Source: Candidatus Goldiibacteriota bacterium
GTDB taxonomy: Bacteria > Oederibacteriota > JAAXVQ01
Length of the DNA: 33,642 nucleotides
Assembly: GCA_020052235.1 (NCBI GenBank)
Contig: JAGVPM010000084.1
Coordinates: 1-33,642 of the forward strand
Reading direction: 5' to 3'
The notes beneath the pieces are model-generated. The model worked only from the letters and a program-made list of their open reading frames with translations. It ran no database searches and was not told the origin of the DNA. Every line of letters begins with the position of its first letter. The stretch's first letter is position 1. The translations under genes and the position numbers were made by a program. Of this stretch, positions 15,859-22,662 are shown in pieces.

Positions 15859-17097
15859 GTGAAATCGTTAAGTTCGGTTGATCCTGAAGTTACCAAAATC
15901 CTGGAGTGCGAATCAGTGCGTGAAGCTTCGCGCCTGCAGATGATTGCTTCGGAAAATTATGTTTCACCGGCGGTCTTGGAAGCCCAGGGCAGCGTATTTA
16001 CGAACAAATACGCGGAGGGGTATCCCGGGGCGCGGTATTATCAGGGCTGCGGCCCCTCTGACCAAGTGGAACAATTGGCGCTGGAACGTTTGAAAACCAT
16101 TTTCGGCGCGGAACACGCCAATGTCCAGCCGCACTCGGGAAGTTCAGCCAACATGGCCGTGTATTTTGCCTTGCTCAATCCCGGGGATAAAATCCTGGGC
16201 ATGGACTTGGCTGCCGGTGGGCACCTGACGCACGGAGCCAAAGTGAATTTTTCGGGTAAATTATTTGCAGCGCATCACTACAAAGTGGATCCGCAAACGC
16301 ATTTGATCGACTACGGCTTGCTCGACCAGCAGGCCCGCGAACTCAAGCCGCGCATGATCGTGATCGGCGCTTCGGCCTATCCGCGCATTCTGGATTTCAA
16401 GCGCTTCCGCGCCATTTGCGATGAAGTCGGCGCCTTGATGCTGGTGGACATTGCGCACATCGCGGGGCTGGTTGCCGGCGGCGCGCATCCCTCGCCGGTG
16501 CCGTTTGCCGATGTGGTCACTTCAACCACGCATAAAACCTTGCGCGGGCCGCGCGGCGGATTTATCCTGTGCCGCCAGGCCTATGCGAAGAAAATTGATT
16601 CCATGGTTTTTCCGGGAATCCAGGGCGGTCCCTTAATGCACGTGATCGCGGCCAAAGCCGTGGCGTTCGGAGAAAATCTGCGTCCGGAATTTAAAGTCTA
16701 TGCCAAACAAATCGTGGACAATGCCGCGGCCCTGGCGCAGGGCTTAATGAACCGCGGATTCAAGTTGGTGACCGGCGGCACGGAGAATCACTTGCTGCTC
16801 ATGAACCTGCAGTCTGAAAGCATGACCGGAGCCGAGGCTGCCGAGCGCCTGGAACAAGCCGGGCTGGTGGCGAATAAAAACGGCATACCCTACGATCCGC
16901 AGGGGCCGCGCGTAACTTCCGGCGTGCGTATGGGAACCGCTGCTTTGACCACCCGGGGCATGAAAACCGGGGAAATGGAACAAGTGGCCGGATTTATCGA
17001 GAAAATTCTGCGGGGCAACAACGATCCTGAACGCTTGAAAGGCATCCGGGAAGAGATCGCGGCGCTTTGTGCCAAGTTTCCGGTATTTGCATACTGA
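15859..17097 (+). CDS. glyA: Serine hydroxymethyltransferase
   Basis: GlyA is a PLP enzyme that interconverts serine and glycine and supplies methylene-tetrahydrofolate for one-carbon metabolism and thymidylate synthesis. The 412-residue product has the family landmarks [47 protein letters not shown] and the PLP-binding lysine K226 in [13 protein letters not shown]. The GTG at 15859 has AAGGAG at 15848-15853. It is preceded by structured element A. The dCMP deaminase gene starts one base after its stop, which links it to pyrimidine nucleotide supply. Confidence 0.97.
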   Translation: MKSLSSVDPEVTKILECESVREASRLQMIASENYVSPAVLEAQGSVFTNKYAEGYPGARYYQGCGPSDQVEQLALERLKTIFGAEHANVQPHSGSSANMAVYFALLNPGDKILGMDLAAGGHLTHGAKVNFSGKLFAAHHYKVDPQTHLIDYGLLDQQARELKPRMIVIGASAYPRILDFKRFRAICDEVGALMLVDIAHIAGLVAGGAHPSPVPFADVVTSTTHKTLRGPRGGFILCRQAYAKKIDSMVFPGIQGGPLMHVIAAKAVAFGENLRPEFKVYAKQIVDNAAALAQGLMNRGFKLVTGGTENHLLLMNLQSESMTGAEAAERLEQAGLVANKNGIPYDPQGPRVTSGVRMGTAALTTRGMKTGEMEQVAGFIEKILRGNNDPERLKGIREEIAALCAKFPVFAY

Positions 17098-17098
17098 T

Positions 17099-17593
17099 AT
17101 GAGTCCTGATAACGCATCCGCCGCTCCCTTGCCCGCGCAGCGTCCCCCGTGGGATGATTATTTTATGGAGATCACCAAACTGGTGGCCAAGCGTTCCACG
17201 TGTTTGCGCCGCTCGGTGGGTGCCATTCTCGTGAAGGACAAGCACATCATAGCTACGGGGTATAACGGCGTGCCTCAGGGTTTGCGGCACTGCGCGGAGA
17301 CCGGGTGTTTGCGCGCCAAACTTAATATTCCTTCCGGCGAGCGGCATGAGATTTGCCGCGGGTTGCACGCGGAGCAAAACGCCATTATTCAAGCCGCGGT
17401 TTCCGGAGTTTCAATTCAAGGGGCAACCCTGTATTGCACCACCCAACCGTGCGTCATCTGTTCGAAAATGCTCATCAATGCCGGCATTGTCCAAGTGAAA
17501 ATTGAAACCGGGTATCCGGATGAGCTTTCCTTGGAAATGCTGCGCGAAGCCAAGATCGAGATAATCTACCTGAAGGACAACAACGCCGCCTAA
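17099..17593 (+). CDS. dCMP/cytidine deaminase family protein (ComEB-like)
   Basis: The likely reaction is deamination of dCMP to dUMP, the precursor of dTMP. The 164-residue product shows the zinc site of the family: GLHAEQNAI with the His ligand and catalytic Glu, and [18 protein letters not shown] with the two Cys ligands. The middle region [19 protein letters not shown] is also typical. The ATG at 17099 begins one base after the glyA stop; a longer in-frame start would lie inside glyA. GlyA makes methylene-tetrahydrofolate, which thymidylate synthase would use with the dUMP made here, so the pair is metabolically coherent. Confidence 0.9.
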   Translation: MSPDNASAAPLPAQRPPWDDYFMEITKLVAKRSTCLRRSVGAILVKDKHIIATGYNGVPQGLRHCAETGCLRAKLNIPSGERHEICRGLHAEQNAIIQAAVSGVSIQGATLYCTTQPCVICSKMLINAGIVQVKIETGYPDELSLEMLREAKIEIIYLKDNNAA

Positions 17594-17609
17594 GCGGACG
17601 TAAAGCGGC

Positions 17610-17745
17610 GCCTCATCTTATATGATGAGGCGGGGGGGCGGGGGCGCAGCTCCCCGACGAAGTTAGGAAGGAAAGCAAAGACGCATCGGCGTCTGCGTCA
17701 GGGAAACCTGTGGTTTCCCTGAAAGCTTTAGCTATTTTCCGGAGG
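17610..17745 (+). ncRNA. Structured leader element, copy B (upstream of the WecA-like gene)
   Basis: This is a close relative of the element at 15723-15853, with the same hairpins in the same order. They are GCCTCATC/GATGAGGC (17610-17617 with 17624-17631), a G-rich/C-rich hairpin (17641-17655), GACGC/GCGTC around ATCG (17680-17693), and a perfect 10-base stem (17699-17708 with 17712-17721). The 3' half is nearly identical to copy A. It begins just after the deaminase stop and ends at the GGAGG of the next gene. Confidence 0.5.
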
Positions 17746-17753
17746 CTAAGCGC

Positions 17754-18764
17754 ATGTGGACATGGGGAATGGCGTTGGTGGTGGCCGCAGGCATGGCCTG
17801 GATCCTGACGCCCTTCACGCGCCTGTTGGCCGAACGCGCTGGAGCCGTGGACCGGCCCGACCGCGACCGTAAAAAACACCGCCGCTTGGTCCCGCTTTGG
17901 GGCGGCGTGGCTATTTTTCCCGCTCTGATTTTAGGGGCAATTTCGGTGTTGTTTTGGACGCCTGCCGGAAGGGAATTGCTTCAATACCAGCAAGGCTTGT
18001 TCGGTTACCGTTTGTTGTGGATAGTGCCTGCCTGGACGGTGTTGTTGGTGACCGGCCTGATTGATGATAAAATCCGAATTCCTCCCAAAGTAAAATTACT
18101 TATGCATATATTGGCTGCCGCCTGCGTCACGGTTGCCGGATTCCGCCTGCACAGTTTGGCGTGGTTCGGCCATGACGAGCCAATACAGTTGTGGACTTGG
18201 TTTAGCCTGCTGATTTCCATTGGGTGGATCACCTTTATGACCAATGCGTTTAATTTCATTGATGGGCTCGACGGCTTGGCCGTGGGGCAAGCGGTTATTT
18301 CCGGGCTCGGGCTGGCCTTGGCCGCGTGGTTGCTCTCGTTGCATCAAGGCGATTTGGCCGGGCAAATGTATACGCGTTTGGCCATTCCGATAGGGTGCGC
18401 GGTGGCCGGGGCCGGCCTGGGGTTTTGGCGCTATAACCGCACTCCGGCAAAAATATTTCTCGGCGACGCGGGTTCGACGCTTTTGGGATTCACCTTGGCC
18501 ATGGGCATGCTGATGGCCGTAGGCCGCGGAGGCTCGCCCTGGGGGCCGTTGGTTCCGCTGTTGCTGCTGGCATGGCCGCTGACGGATGCGTCCATGGCCG
18601 TATGGCGCCGGTGGAAACGCCGGGAACCTATTTCCAAAGCCGATCACCGGCATTTGCATCACCGCCTGCTCGATCAGGGATTTACCCCCGGCGCGGCTGT
18701 GGCGTTTATCCGCACCATGGGCTTGATCGGAACGGTTCTTGCCTTGGTGGCGGCGTGGGTATGA
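17754..18764 (+). CDS. WecA/MraY-family undecaprenyl-phosphate sugar-1-phosphate transferase
   Basis: This integral membrane enzyme of 336 residues should transfer a sugar-1-phosphate, probably GlcNAc-1-P, from a UDP-sugar to undecaprenyl phosphate, starting O-antigen or related glycan synthesis. Diagnostic motifs are the Mg-binding LIDDK, NAFNFIDGLDGLA, FLGDAGSTLLG and the cytoplasmic SKADHRHLHHRLL loop that marks the WecA rather than the MraY branch. About ten membrane helices are visible. The ATG at 17754 follows GGAGG (17740-17744). Its stop overlaps the wecB start as ATGA. The neighbouring epimerase supports UDP-GlcNAc as substrate. Confidence 0.9.
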   Translation: MWTWGMALVVAAGMAWILTPFTRLLAERAGAVDRPDRDRKKHRRLVPLWGGVAIFPALILGAISVLFWTPAGRELLQYQQGLFGYRLLWIVPAWTVLLVTGLIDDKIRIPPKVKLLMHILAAACVTVAGFRLHSLAWFGHDEPIQLWTWFSLLISIGWITFMTNAFNFIDGLDGLAVGQAVISGLGLALAAWLLSLHQGDLAGQMYTRLAIPIGCAVAGAGLGFWRYNRTPAKIFLGDAGSTLLGFTLAMGMLMAVGRGGSPWGPLVPLLLLAWPLTDASMAVWRRWKRREPISKADHRHLHHRLLDQGFTPGAAVAFIRTMGLIGTVLALVAAWV

Positions 18765-19897
18765 AGACTACACCCTTGCGCGTGGCAGTGGTTTTCGGCA
18801 CCCGTCCAGAAGCGATCAAACTGGCGCCGGTGATTCATTGCTTGCGGGCGGACAAACGTTTTCGCTGCCGCATAGTGGTGACCGGCCAGCACCGCGAGCT
18901 GCTGACGCAAGCCTTGCAAACCATGAGGTTGGTTCCGGATGCTGATTTGAATTTAATGCAGCATAAGCAGACCTTGGCCTCCTTTGTGGGCGCGGCGTTG
19001 GTTGGTCTGGAAGCCGAGTATAAAAAATGGCAGCCGGATGCCGTAGTGATTCAAGGCGACACGGGTTCGGCCTTGGCCGGAGGCTTGGCGGCGTTTTATC
19101 AAAAAATACCCGTCGGCCATGTGGAAGCGGGCTTGCGCAGTTACGATCATGCCAATCCGTTCCCGGAAGAAGTGAACCGCTGCATGGTCAGCCGCCTGGC
19201 AACCTGGCATTTTGCGCCCACCGCGCTGGCAGCAGAGCAACTGCGCGCTGAAGGCATAGCATCGCAAACCATTTTTGTCACGGGCAATACGGTAGTGGAT
19301 GCGTTGTGCGCACTGGTGAACCCAAAAGCGCTGGCCAAACAGGCCCGCGAACCCCGGGTGGTGGTCACCGCTCACCGGCGGGAAAACATCGGCGCTCCGT
19401 TGGATGAATTGTGCCAAGCGGTAAAACTATTGGCGCAGCGCCATCCTGATATCGAATGGGTTTTTCCAGTGCATCCCAATCCGGAGGTGCGCGGCCGCGT
19501 TATGCGGGGCTTGGCCCCAAAACCGCGCAACATACGCTTGCTGCCACCCATGGAGTATCATGATTTTCTGCGATTTTTGGCGCGCGCGCGTCTGGTGATC
19601 ACGGATTCCGGCGGCGTGCAGGAAGAGGCCACGGTGTTTAATACGCCGGTGATCATTGTGCGTAAGATCACCGAGCGCCCGGAAGTTTTGCAGGCTGGAG
19701 GTGTTTTAGTGCCGGTCAAACACCGCGCCATCGTGATTGCGGCGGAGCGTTGCTTACAACAACCGCAACGTCTACGCCTTGGTGTATCACCGTTTGGCGA
19801 CGGGCTGGCTTCTGAGCGGATTGTGCAAGCATTGGCCTGGGCTCAGGGCAGAGGCGCGGTGCGGCCGAAACCGTTTAGATTTAAAGTTAAGGCATAA
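18761..19897 (+). CDS. wecB: UDP-N-acetylglucosamine 2-epimerase (non-hydrolysing)
   Basis: WecB interconverts UDP-GlcNAc and UDP-ManNAc for surface polysaccharide synthesis. The ATG at 18761 overlaps the preceding stop as ATGA; a longer in-frame start would run through the WecA-like gene. The 378-residue product shows FGTRPEAIKLAPV, QGDTGSALAGGLAAFY, VGHVEAGLRS followed by PFPEEVNR, TAHRREN, TDSGGVQEEA and ITERPE, so all the known catalytic motifs are present. The C-terminus carries FGDGLASERI. It is coupled to the sugar transferase. The adjoining 485 bases downstream contain only repeats and a 39-codon ORF. Confidence 0.95.
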   Translation: MKTTPLRVAVVFGTRPEAIKLAPVIHCLRADKRFRCRIVVTGQHRELLTQALQTMRLVPDADLNLMQHKQTLASFVGAALVGLEAEYKKWQPDAVVIQGDTGSALAGGLAAFYQKIPVGHVEAGLRSYDHANPFPEEVNRCMVSRLATWHFAPTALAAEQLRAEGIASQTIFVTGNTVVDALCALVNPKALAKQAREPRVVVTAHRRENIGAPLDELCQAVKLLAQRHPDIEWVFPVHPNPEVRGRVMRGLAPKPRNIRLLPPMEYHDFLRFLARARLVITDSGGVQEEATVFNTPVIIVRKITERPEVLQAGGVLVPVKHRAIVIAAERCLQQPQRLRLGVSPFGDGLASERIVQALAWAQGRGAVRPKPFRFKVKA

Positions 19898-19919
19898 TTG
19901 GGTTTTGGATTTTTTCCTT

Positions 19920-20008
19920 CTTTGTCATTTCGAACGAAGTGAGAAATCAGTATTGCTTTTATTTTTAAAGTTGTTATTAGATTTCTCACTTCGCCCGAAA
20001 TGACAAAG
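19920..20008. repeat. Inverted repeat of the GTCATTTCGA family, 89 bp
   Basis: The left arm (19920-19948, CTTTGTCATTTCG then CGAAGTGAGAAATC) mirrors the right arm (19980-20008), with a few unmatched bases. The loop is AT-rich. The same short sequence recurs at 20161, 20355, 20677 and 21798. Confidence 0.75.
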
Positions 20009-20121
20009 AAAGAATGGGTGACGAAAGTCGGGCTGGTTAAAGTAATTGGGGTAGGAAAAAATATGTCGATGAAAGAAGTCTTAAGTTGATAAACCGTGGC
20101 GCTACGTAAGGAGGCTGTTAA

Positions 20122-20241
20122 ATGTCTGAATCTGAAAAAGAAAAAACTTTGAAAGATGTTGAGATCTCTCCCTTTGGTCGAGATGACAAGGATGTATGGG
20201 GCGGGTGTCAGTCACCGGTTAATGATGGAGGCCGGAGTTAG
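20122..20241 (+). other. 39-codon ORF ending in repeat-derived sequence
   Basis: An ATG at 20122 with an AAGGAGG ribosome site (20108-20114) opens MSESEKEKTLKDVEISPFGR and runs to a TAG at 20239-20241. The second half is encoded by a copy of the dispersed repeat (20161-20188), giving EISPFGRDDK, almost the same as the repeat-derived tail of the GIY-YIG protein (EISPCGRDDK). It may be a cut-down remnant of a gene of that sort or simply fortuitous. Confidence 0.35.
20161..20188 (-). repeat. Dispersed 28-bp repeat, inverse orientation
   Basis: The sequence is the inverse form of the repeat at 20355-20382 and matches the copy at 20677-20704 at 26 of 28 positions (CTTTGG instead of CTGCGG). Confidence 0.7.
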
Positions 20242-20318
20242 TTTGTTAGTTTTGTTGGGTAAGGTACTCAGCCCGAAACATAAAAATCTCCGCAACTATT
20301 TTCAGCAATTCTTGTCTA
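20234..20318 (+). repeat. Direct repeat DR1, copy 1
   Basis: About 85 bases, from GGAGTTAGTTTGTTAG to CAGCAATTCTTGTCTA, reappear at 21838-21921 with roughly 80 percent identity. The last 30 bases (CGCAACTATTTTCAGCAATT and on) are identical. The two copies flank the GIY-YIG and MNT/HEPN genes. Confidence 0.7.
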
Positions 20319-20354
20319 CTCCCTAGCAATAGTTTGAAATAAACCTCGCACCTC

Positions 20355-20382
20355 TGTCATTTCGACCGCAGGGAGAAATCTC
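20355..20382 (+). repeat. Dispersed 28-bp repeat abutting the GIY-YIG start codon
   Basis: TGTCATTTCGACC...GGGAGAAATCTC ends exactly at the base before the GIY-YIG ATG at 20383. Its inverted partner is at 20677-20704 (26 of 28 matching). There is no separate ribosome site except the GGGAGA inside the repeat, so the repeat supplies the translation start region. Confidence 0.8.
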
Positions 20383-20718
20383 ATGCCCCAAGAGCATCAC
20401 TACTACGTATACCTATTAACCAACCAGAACAACAAAGTCATGTACATCGGCGTAACCAACAACCTTGAGCGGCGGGTGTATGAGCACAAGATGAAGCTGG
20501 TACCGGGTTTTACGGAAAAGTATAACGTGAACAAGCTTGTTTACTTTGAGGAAACGTCCGACGTCCGCGCTGCGATAGCAAGGGAAAAGGAAATCAAGAA
20601 ATGGCGGCGGGAGAAAAAGAATAATCTGGTTATAGCTGCAAATCCTGAGTGGAGGGATTTGAGCGAGGGGTGGGGGGAGATCTCTCCCTGCGGTCGAGAT
20701 GACAAAGGCGAAAGTTGA
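20383..20718 (+). CDS. GIY-YIG family nuclease, repeat-associated
   Basis: The 111-residue protein has a single GIY-YIG domain: YYVYLLTN (the GIY strand, residues 7-14), YIGVTNNLERRVYEHK (21-36) with the catalytic R30, and AREKEIKKWRREKKNNLVI followed by NPEWRDL with the conserved Glu. These small stand-alone GIY-YIG proteins are of unknown function; relatives include UvrC nuclease domains and homing endonucleases. Residues 99-111 (EISPCGRDDKGES) are encoded by the inverted repeat copy at 20677-20704. The ATG directly abuts the left repeat. The gene therefore lies precisely between two inverted copies of a dispersed repeat, which resembles a mobile unit. Confidence 0.85.
   Translation: MPQEHHYYVYLLTNQNNKVMYIGVTNNLERRVYEHKMKLVPGFTEKYNVNKLVYFEETSDVRAAIAREKEIKKWRREKKNNLVIAANPEWRDLSEGWGEISPCGRDDKGES
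20677..20704 (-). repeat. Dispersed 28-bp repeat inside the 3' end of the GIY-YIG gene
   Basis: This is the inverted copy of the repeat at 20355-20382, with two mismatches. It is translated as the C-terminal tail of the nuclease. Confidence 0.8.
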
Positions 20719-20750
20719 GATGACAAAGTTGGGGATCGAGATGACAAAGA
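20696..20750 (+). repeat. Short tandem tail of GAGATGACAAAG units
   Basis: GAGATGACAAAG occurs at 20696-20707, 20718-20729 and 20739-20750, spaced about 21-22 bases apart. These are partial copies of the end of the dispersed repeat, as if it had been extended by slippage or repeated insertion. Confidence 0.6.
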
Positions 20751-20804
20751 CGGAAACTGAGGTAAAATGTTGTTTCTTCCTAAAAAGCATGGTAAATTTA
20801 GGCC

Positions 20805-21122
20805 ATGACTATTCAAGATCGCATGCCCATTATCCAAGACATGGCTGATAAAATTATCGCTGCTTTTTCCCCGGAAAGGATCATCTTGTTCGGTTCCTAT
20901 GCCTGGGGCAAGCCGGGTCCAGACAGTGACATCGATTTTTTTATTATTAAAGATACGAATGATACCCGTAAAACATCCCGGAAGATAAACCGCCTGTTGT
21001 TCCCCAGGGAAACGCCCATTGATGTGATTGTTTTTACTCCGCAAGAATTGGAAAAACGGAAAAATGATTTTTTTGTGGAGGATATTTTGAAGAAAGGCAA
21101 GACGCTATATGCCAGAGCATAG
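20805..21122 (+). CDS. MNT-type minimal nucleotidyltransferase (antitoxin candidate)
   Basis: The 105-residue protein has the nucleotidyltransferase signature GSYAWGKPGPDSDIDFFII, with G30-S31 and the metal-binding D42 and D44, plus a third Asp at D73 in PIDVIVFT. Minimal nucleotidyltransferases paired with HEPN proteins form toxin-antitoxin modules in which the transferase modifies and silences the HEPN RNase. The HEPN gene overlaps its end by 14 bases, so the two are translationally coupled. The start lies after the repeat tail of the GIY-YIG gene, and no clear promoter is seen. Confidence 0.85.
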   Translation: MTIQDRMPIIQDMADKIIAAFSPERIILFGSYAWGKPGPDSDIDFFIIKDTNDTRKTSRKINRLLFPRETPIDVIVFTPQELEKRKNDFFVEDILKKGKTLYARA

Positions 21123-21489
21123 CGTGAAAGAGTGGCTGGCCAAGGCGGAAGAGGATGCAATTGCCGGGGAAGATATTTTAGCTGCGGGACATTTTTATGG
21201 TCCGGCTTGCTTTCACTTTCAGCAGGCAGTTGAAAAAATGCTGAAAGGTTTTCTGCTTTTTCACAATCAGAGATTTCCCAAGAGCCATGATTTACTGCAA
21301 CTGGAAACGTTTCTTTTGCCCTTTGAGCCGGAAATCAAAGAATTAGAACCGGAGTTGGATATATTAAACTCCTATTATATTGAAACCCGTTATCCCGGAG
21401 CAACGTCTGGTTTTACGCGCCAAGAAGCAGAACTGGGTCTCGCGGCTATGATGAAGATCAAGGAATTTATAAAAAAGAAAGTAAAATGA
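21109..21489 (+). CDS. HEPN-domain protein (toxin candidate of the MNT/HEPN pair)
   Basis: The 126-residue helical protein matches HEPN domains: VKEWLAKAEEDAIAGEDILA at the N-terminus, FHFQQAVEKMLKGFLLF in the middle and QRFPKSHDLLQL containing the Rx4H motif (R55, H60) of HEPN RNases. The usual extra Tyr two residues after the His, seen in HepT, is not present (HDL here), so it may belong to the other branch of HEPN proteins. It overlaps the nucleotidyltransferase gene by 14 bases. Confidence 0.85.
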   Translation: MPEHSVKEWLAKAEEDAIAGEDILAAGHFYGPACFHFQQAVEKMLKGFLLFHNQRFPKSHDLLQLETFLLPFEPEIKELEPELDILNSYYIETRYPGATSGFTRQEAELGLAAMMKIKEFIKKKVK

Positions 21490-21498
21490 AGCTCCCTG

Positions 21499-21628
21499 CG
21501 GCAGGCCGGAAACATTCCTGCACGAAGGCCAAACCGAGATTAAATATTCCTTGAAGCAAAAAGTGGACAGGGAAGAATTGGCCGAGATAGAAAAACGGGT
21601 GGTGAGGCTGGAAAATAAAGTGGCGTAA
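21499..21628 (+). pseudogene. Coiled-coil gene fragment without a start codon
   Basis: One frame reads PETFLHEGQTEIKYSLKQKV then DREELAEIEKRVVRLENKVA and stops at a TAA (21626-21628). It is clearly charged and helical, like the end of a real protein, but no start codon lies upstream. The parent family is unknown. The bases immediately before it read out of frame from the HEPN gene. Confidence 0.35.
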
Positions 21629-21759
21629 CCGCGCTGTTCAGGTTTCGTTGAACAATCGGATATCGCTGGAATTAAATGATTAACCGGAACCTTTCGCCCG
21701 CATCGGTGCAAGGCGCGATTTTCGCGTGGCCCTTTCACTCATACCTCATGCTAAAATTT

Positions 21760-21791
21760 AACGTCCCTGAAATTCATGGGAACGTTTTTTT
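21760..21791 (+). terminator. Rho-independent terminator
   Basis: AACGTCCC (21760-21767) pairs with GGGAACGTT (21778-21786) with one bulged base, followed by a run of T residues to 21791. It would end transcripts from the MNT/HEPN pair or from the gene fragment before it. Confidence 0.5.
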
Positions 21792-21797
21792 AAAGTT

Positions 21798-21827
21798 TGT
21801 CATTTTGAGGTAAACCCGAGAAATCTT
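21798..21827 (+). repeat. Degenerate copy of the GTCATTTCGA repeat
   Basis: TGTCATTTTGAGG...CCGAGAAATCTT resembles the dispersed repeat at 20355, with several changes. It lies directly before DR1 copy 2. Confidence 0.5.
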
Positions 21828-21837
21828 GATGCGTGAC

Positions 21838-21921
21838 GGAGTTAGTTTATTAATTTTGTTAGGTGCGGCACCAGGTCTAAAACAGAAAAATTCCGCAACT
21901 ATTTTCAGCAATTCTTGTCTA
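21838..21921 (+). repeat. Direct repeat DR1, copy 2
   Basis: Second copy of the ~85-base repeat at 20234-20318, in the same orientation, 1.6 kb away. Apart from this, the terminator and the degenerate repeat, the 545 bases between the HEPN gene and the dinD fragment hold no gene I can support. Confidence 0.7.
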
Positions 21922-22034
21922 AAAAAGAAAAAACGATTTAGAAATATGATTTAATACGAAATAGGATAATATTTCGATGAATTCCCGGATTCCATAGTTG
22001 ACGTGAGCGTGGGTAAGAACGGAGGGGAAAAATA

Positions 22035-22427
22035 ATGGCAAAGGAAATTGCAAAGATAACCGGCGGTCATGCGTCGCCTTTCGAGCGGATCAAGCGCATG
22101 AACGATTCGGGTATGGAGTTTTGGTCAAGCCGTGACTTTTCCGAGGTGCTCGGTTACGGCGATTACCGCAATTTTGAGGGAGTTATAGAGAAGGCCAAGA
22201 TGGCCTGTTTTAACAGTGGACACCGTCTTGAAGACCATTTCGTTGACGTCACCGAAATGGTCGCCATCGGGAGTGGTGCTGAGCGGCCTATTAAAAATAT
22301 TCTCCTTTCCCGTTACGCCTGTTACCTTGTCATTCAGAACGCCGATCCCAACAAGGAGATTGTGGCACAAGGTCAAACCTACTTTGCCATCCAGACGCGG
22401 CGTCAGGAACTGGCGGCAGAAACGTAA
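22035..22427 (+). pseudogene. DinD-like protein, C-terminally truncated
   Basis: The 130 residues match the N-terminal half of DNA-damage-inducible protein D. Landmarks are SPFERIKRMNDSGMEFWSSR, DFSEVLGYGDYRNFEGVIEK, then HRLEDHFVDVTEMVAIGSGA and LSRYACYLVIQNADPNKEIV followed by AQGQTYFAIQTRRQE. Full-length DinD has about 270-280 residues; here the frame ends right after RRQELAAET. The first half is well preserved, so this is either a recent truncation or a short stand-alone form. An AGGGGAA lies before the ATG. Downstream (22428-22662) I see no gene. Confidence 0.75.
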
Positions 22428-22662
22428 AATTTTGCGTTGTTGCGCGGTTTCATTTCAAATTCAATACCTAATTTCTTGAAAAATCTATTTACCGTGATAT
22501 CAAGCTATGGTGGGCACTTGCCTGTAAAAACCCCTGAGATTGTGGCTTTTCGTGTTTTACTAGGTGTGCTTATTTAAGATTTATATTATAATTACCGAAT
22601 GTTTCGTGGACTCTGGACATATAACCACGCAAGTGATTTTGCAAGCAAGCGAAGGAGCACTT

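Noticed and set aside
18572-18760. Longer start for wecB
   Set aside because: It overlaps the WecA-like gene out of frame; the family start GTRPE and the ATGA overlap fit 18761.
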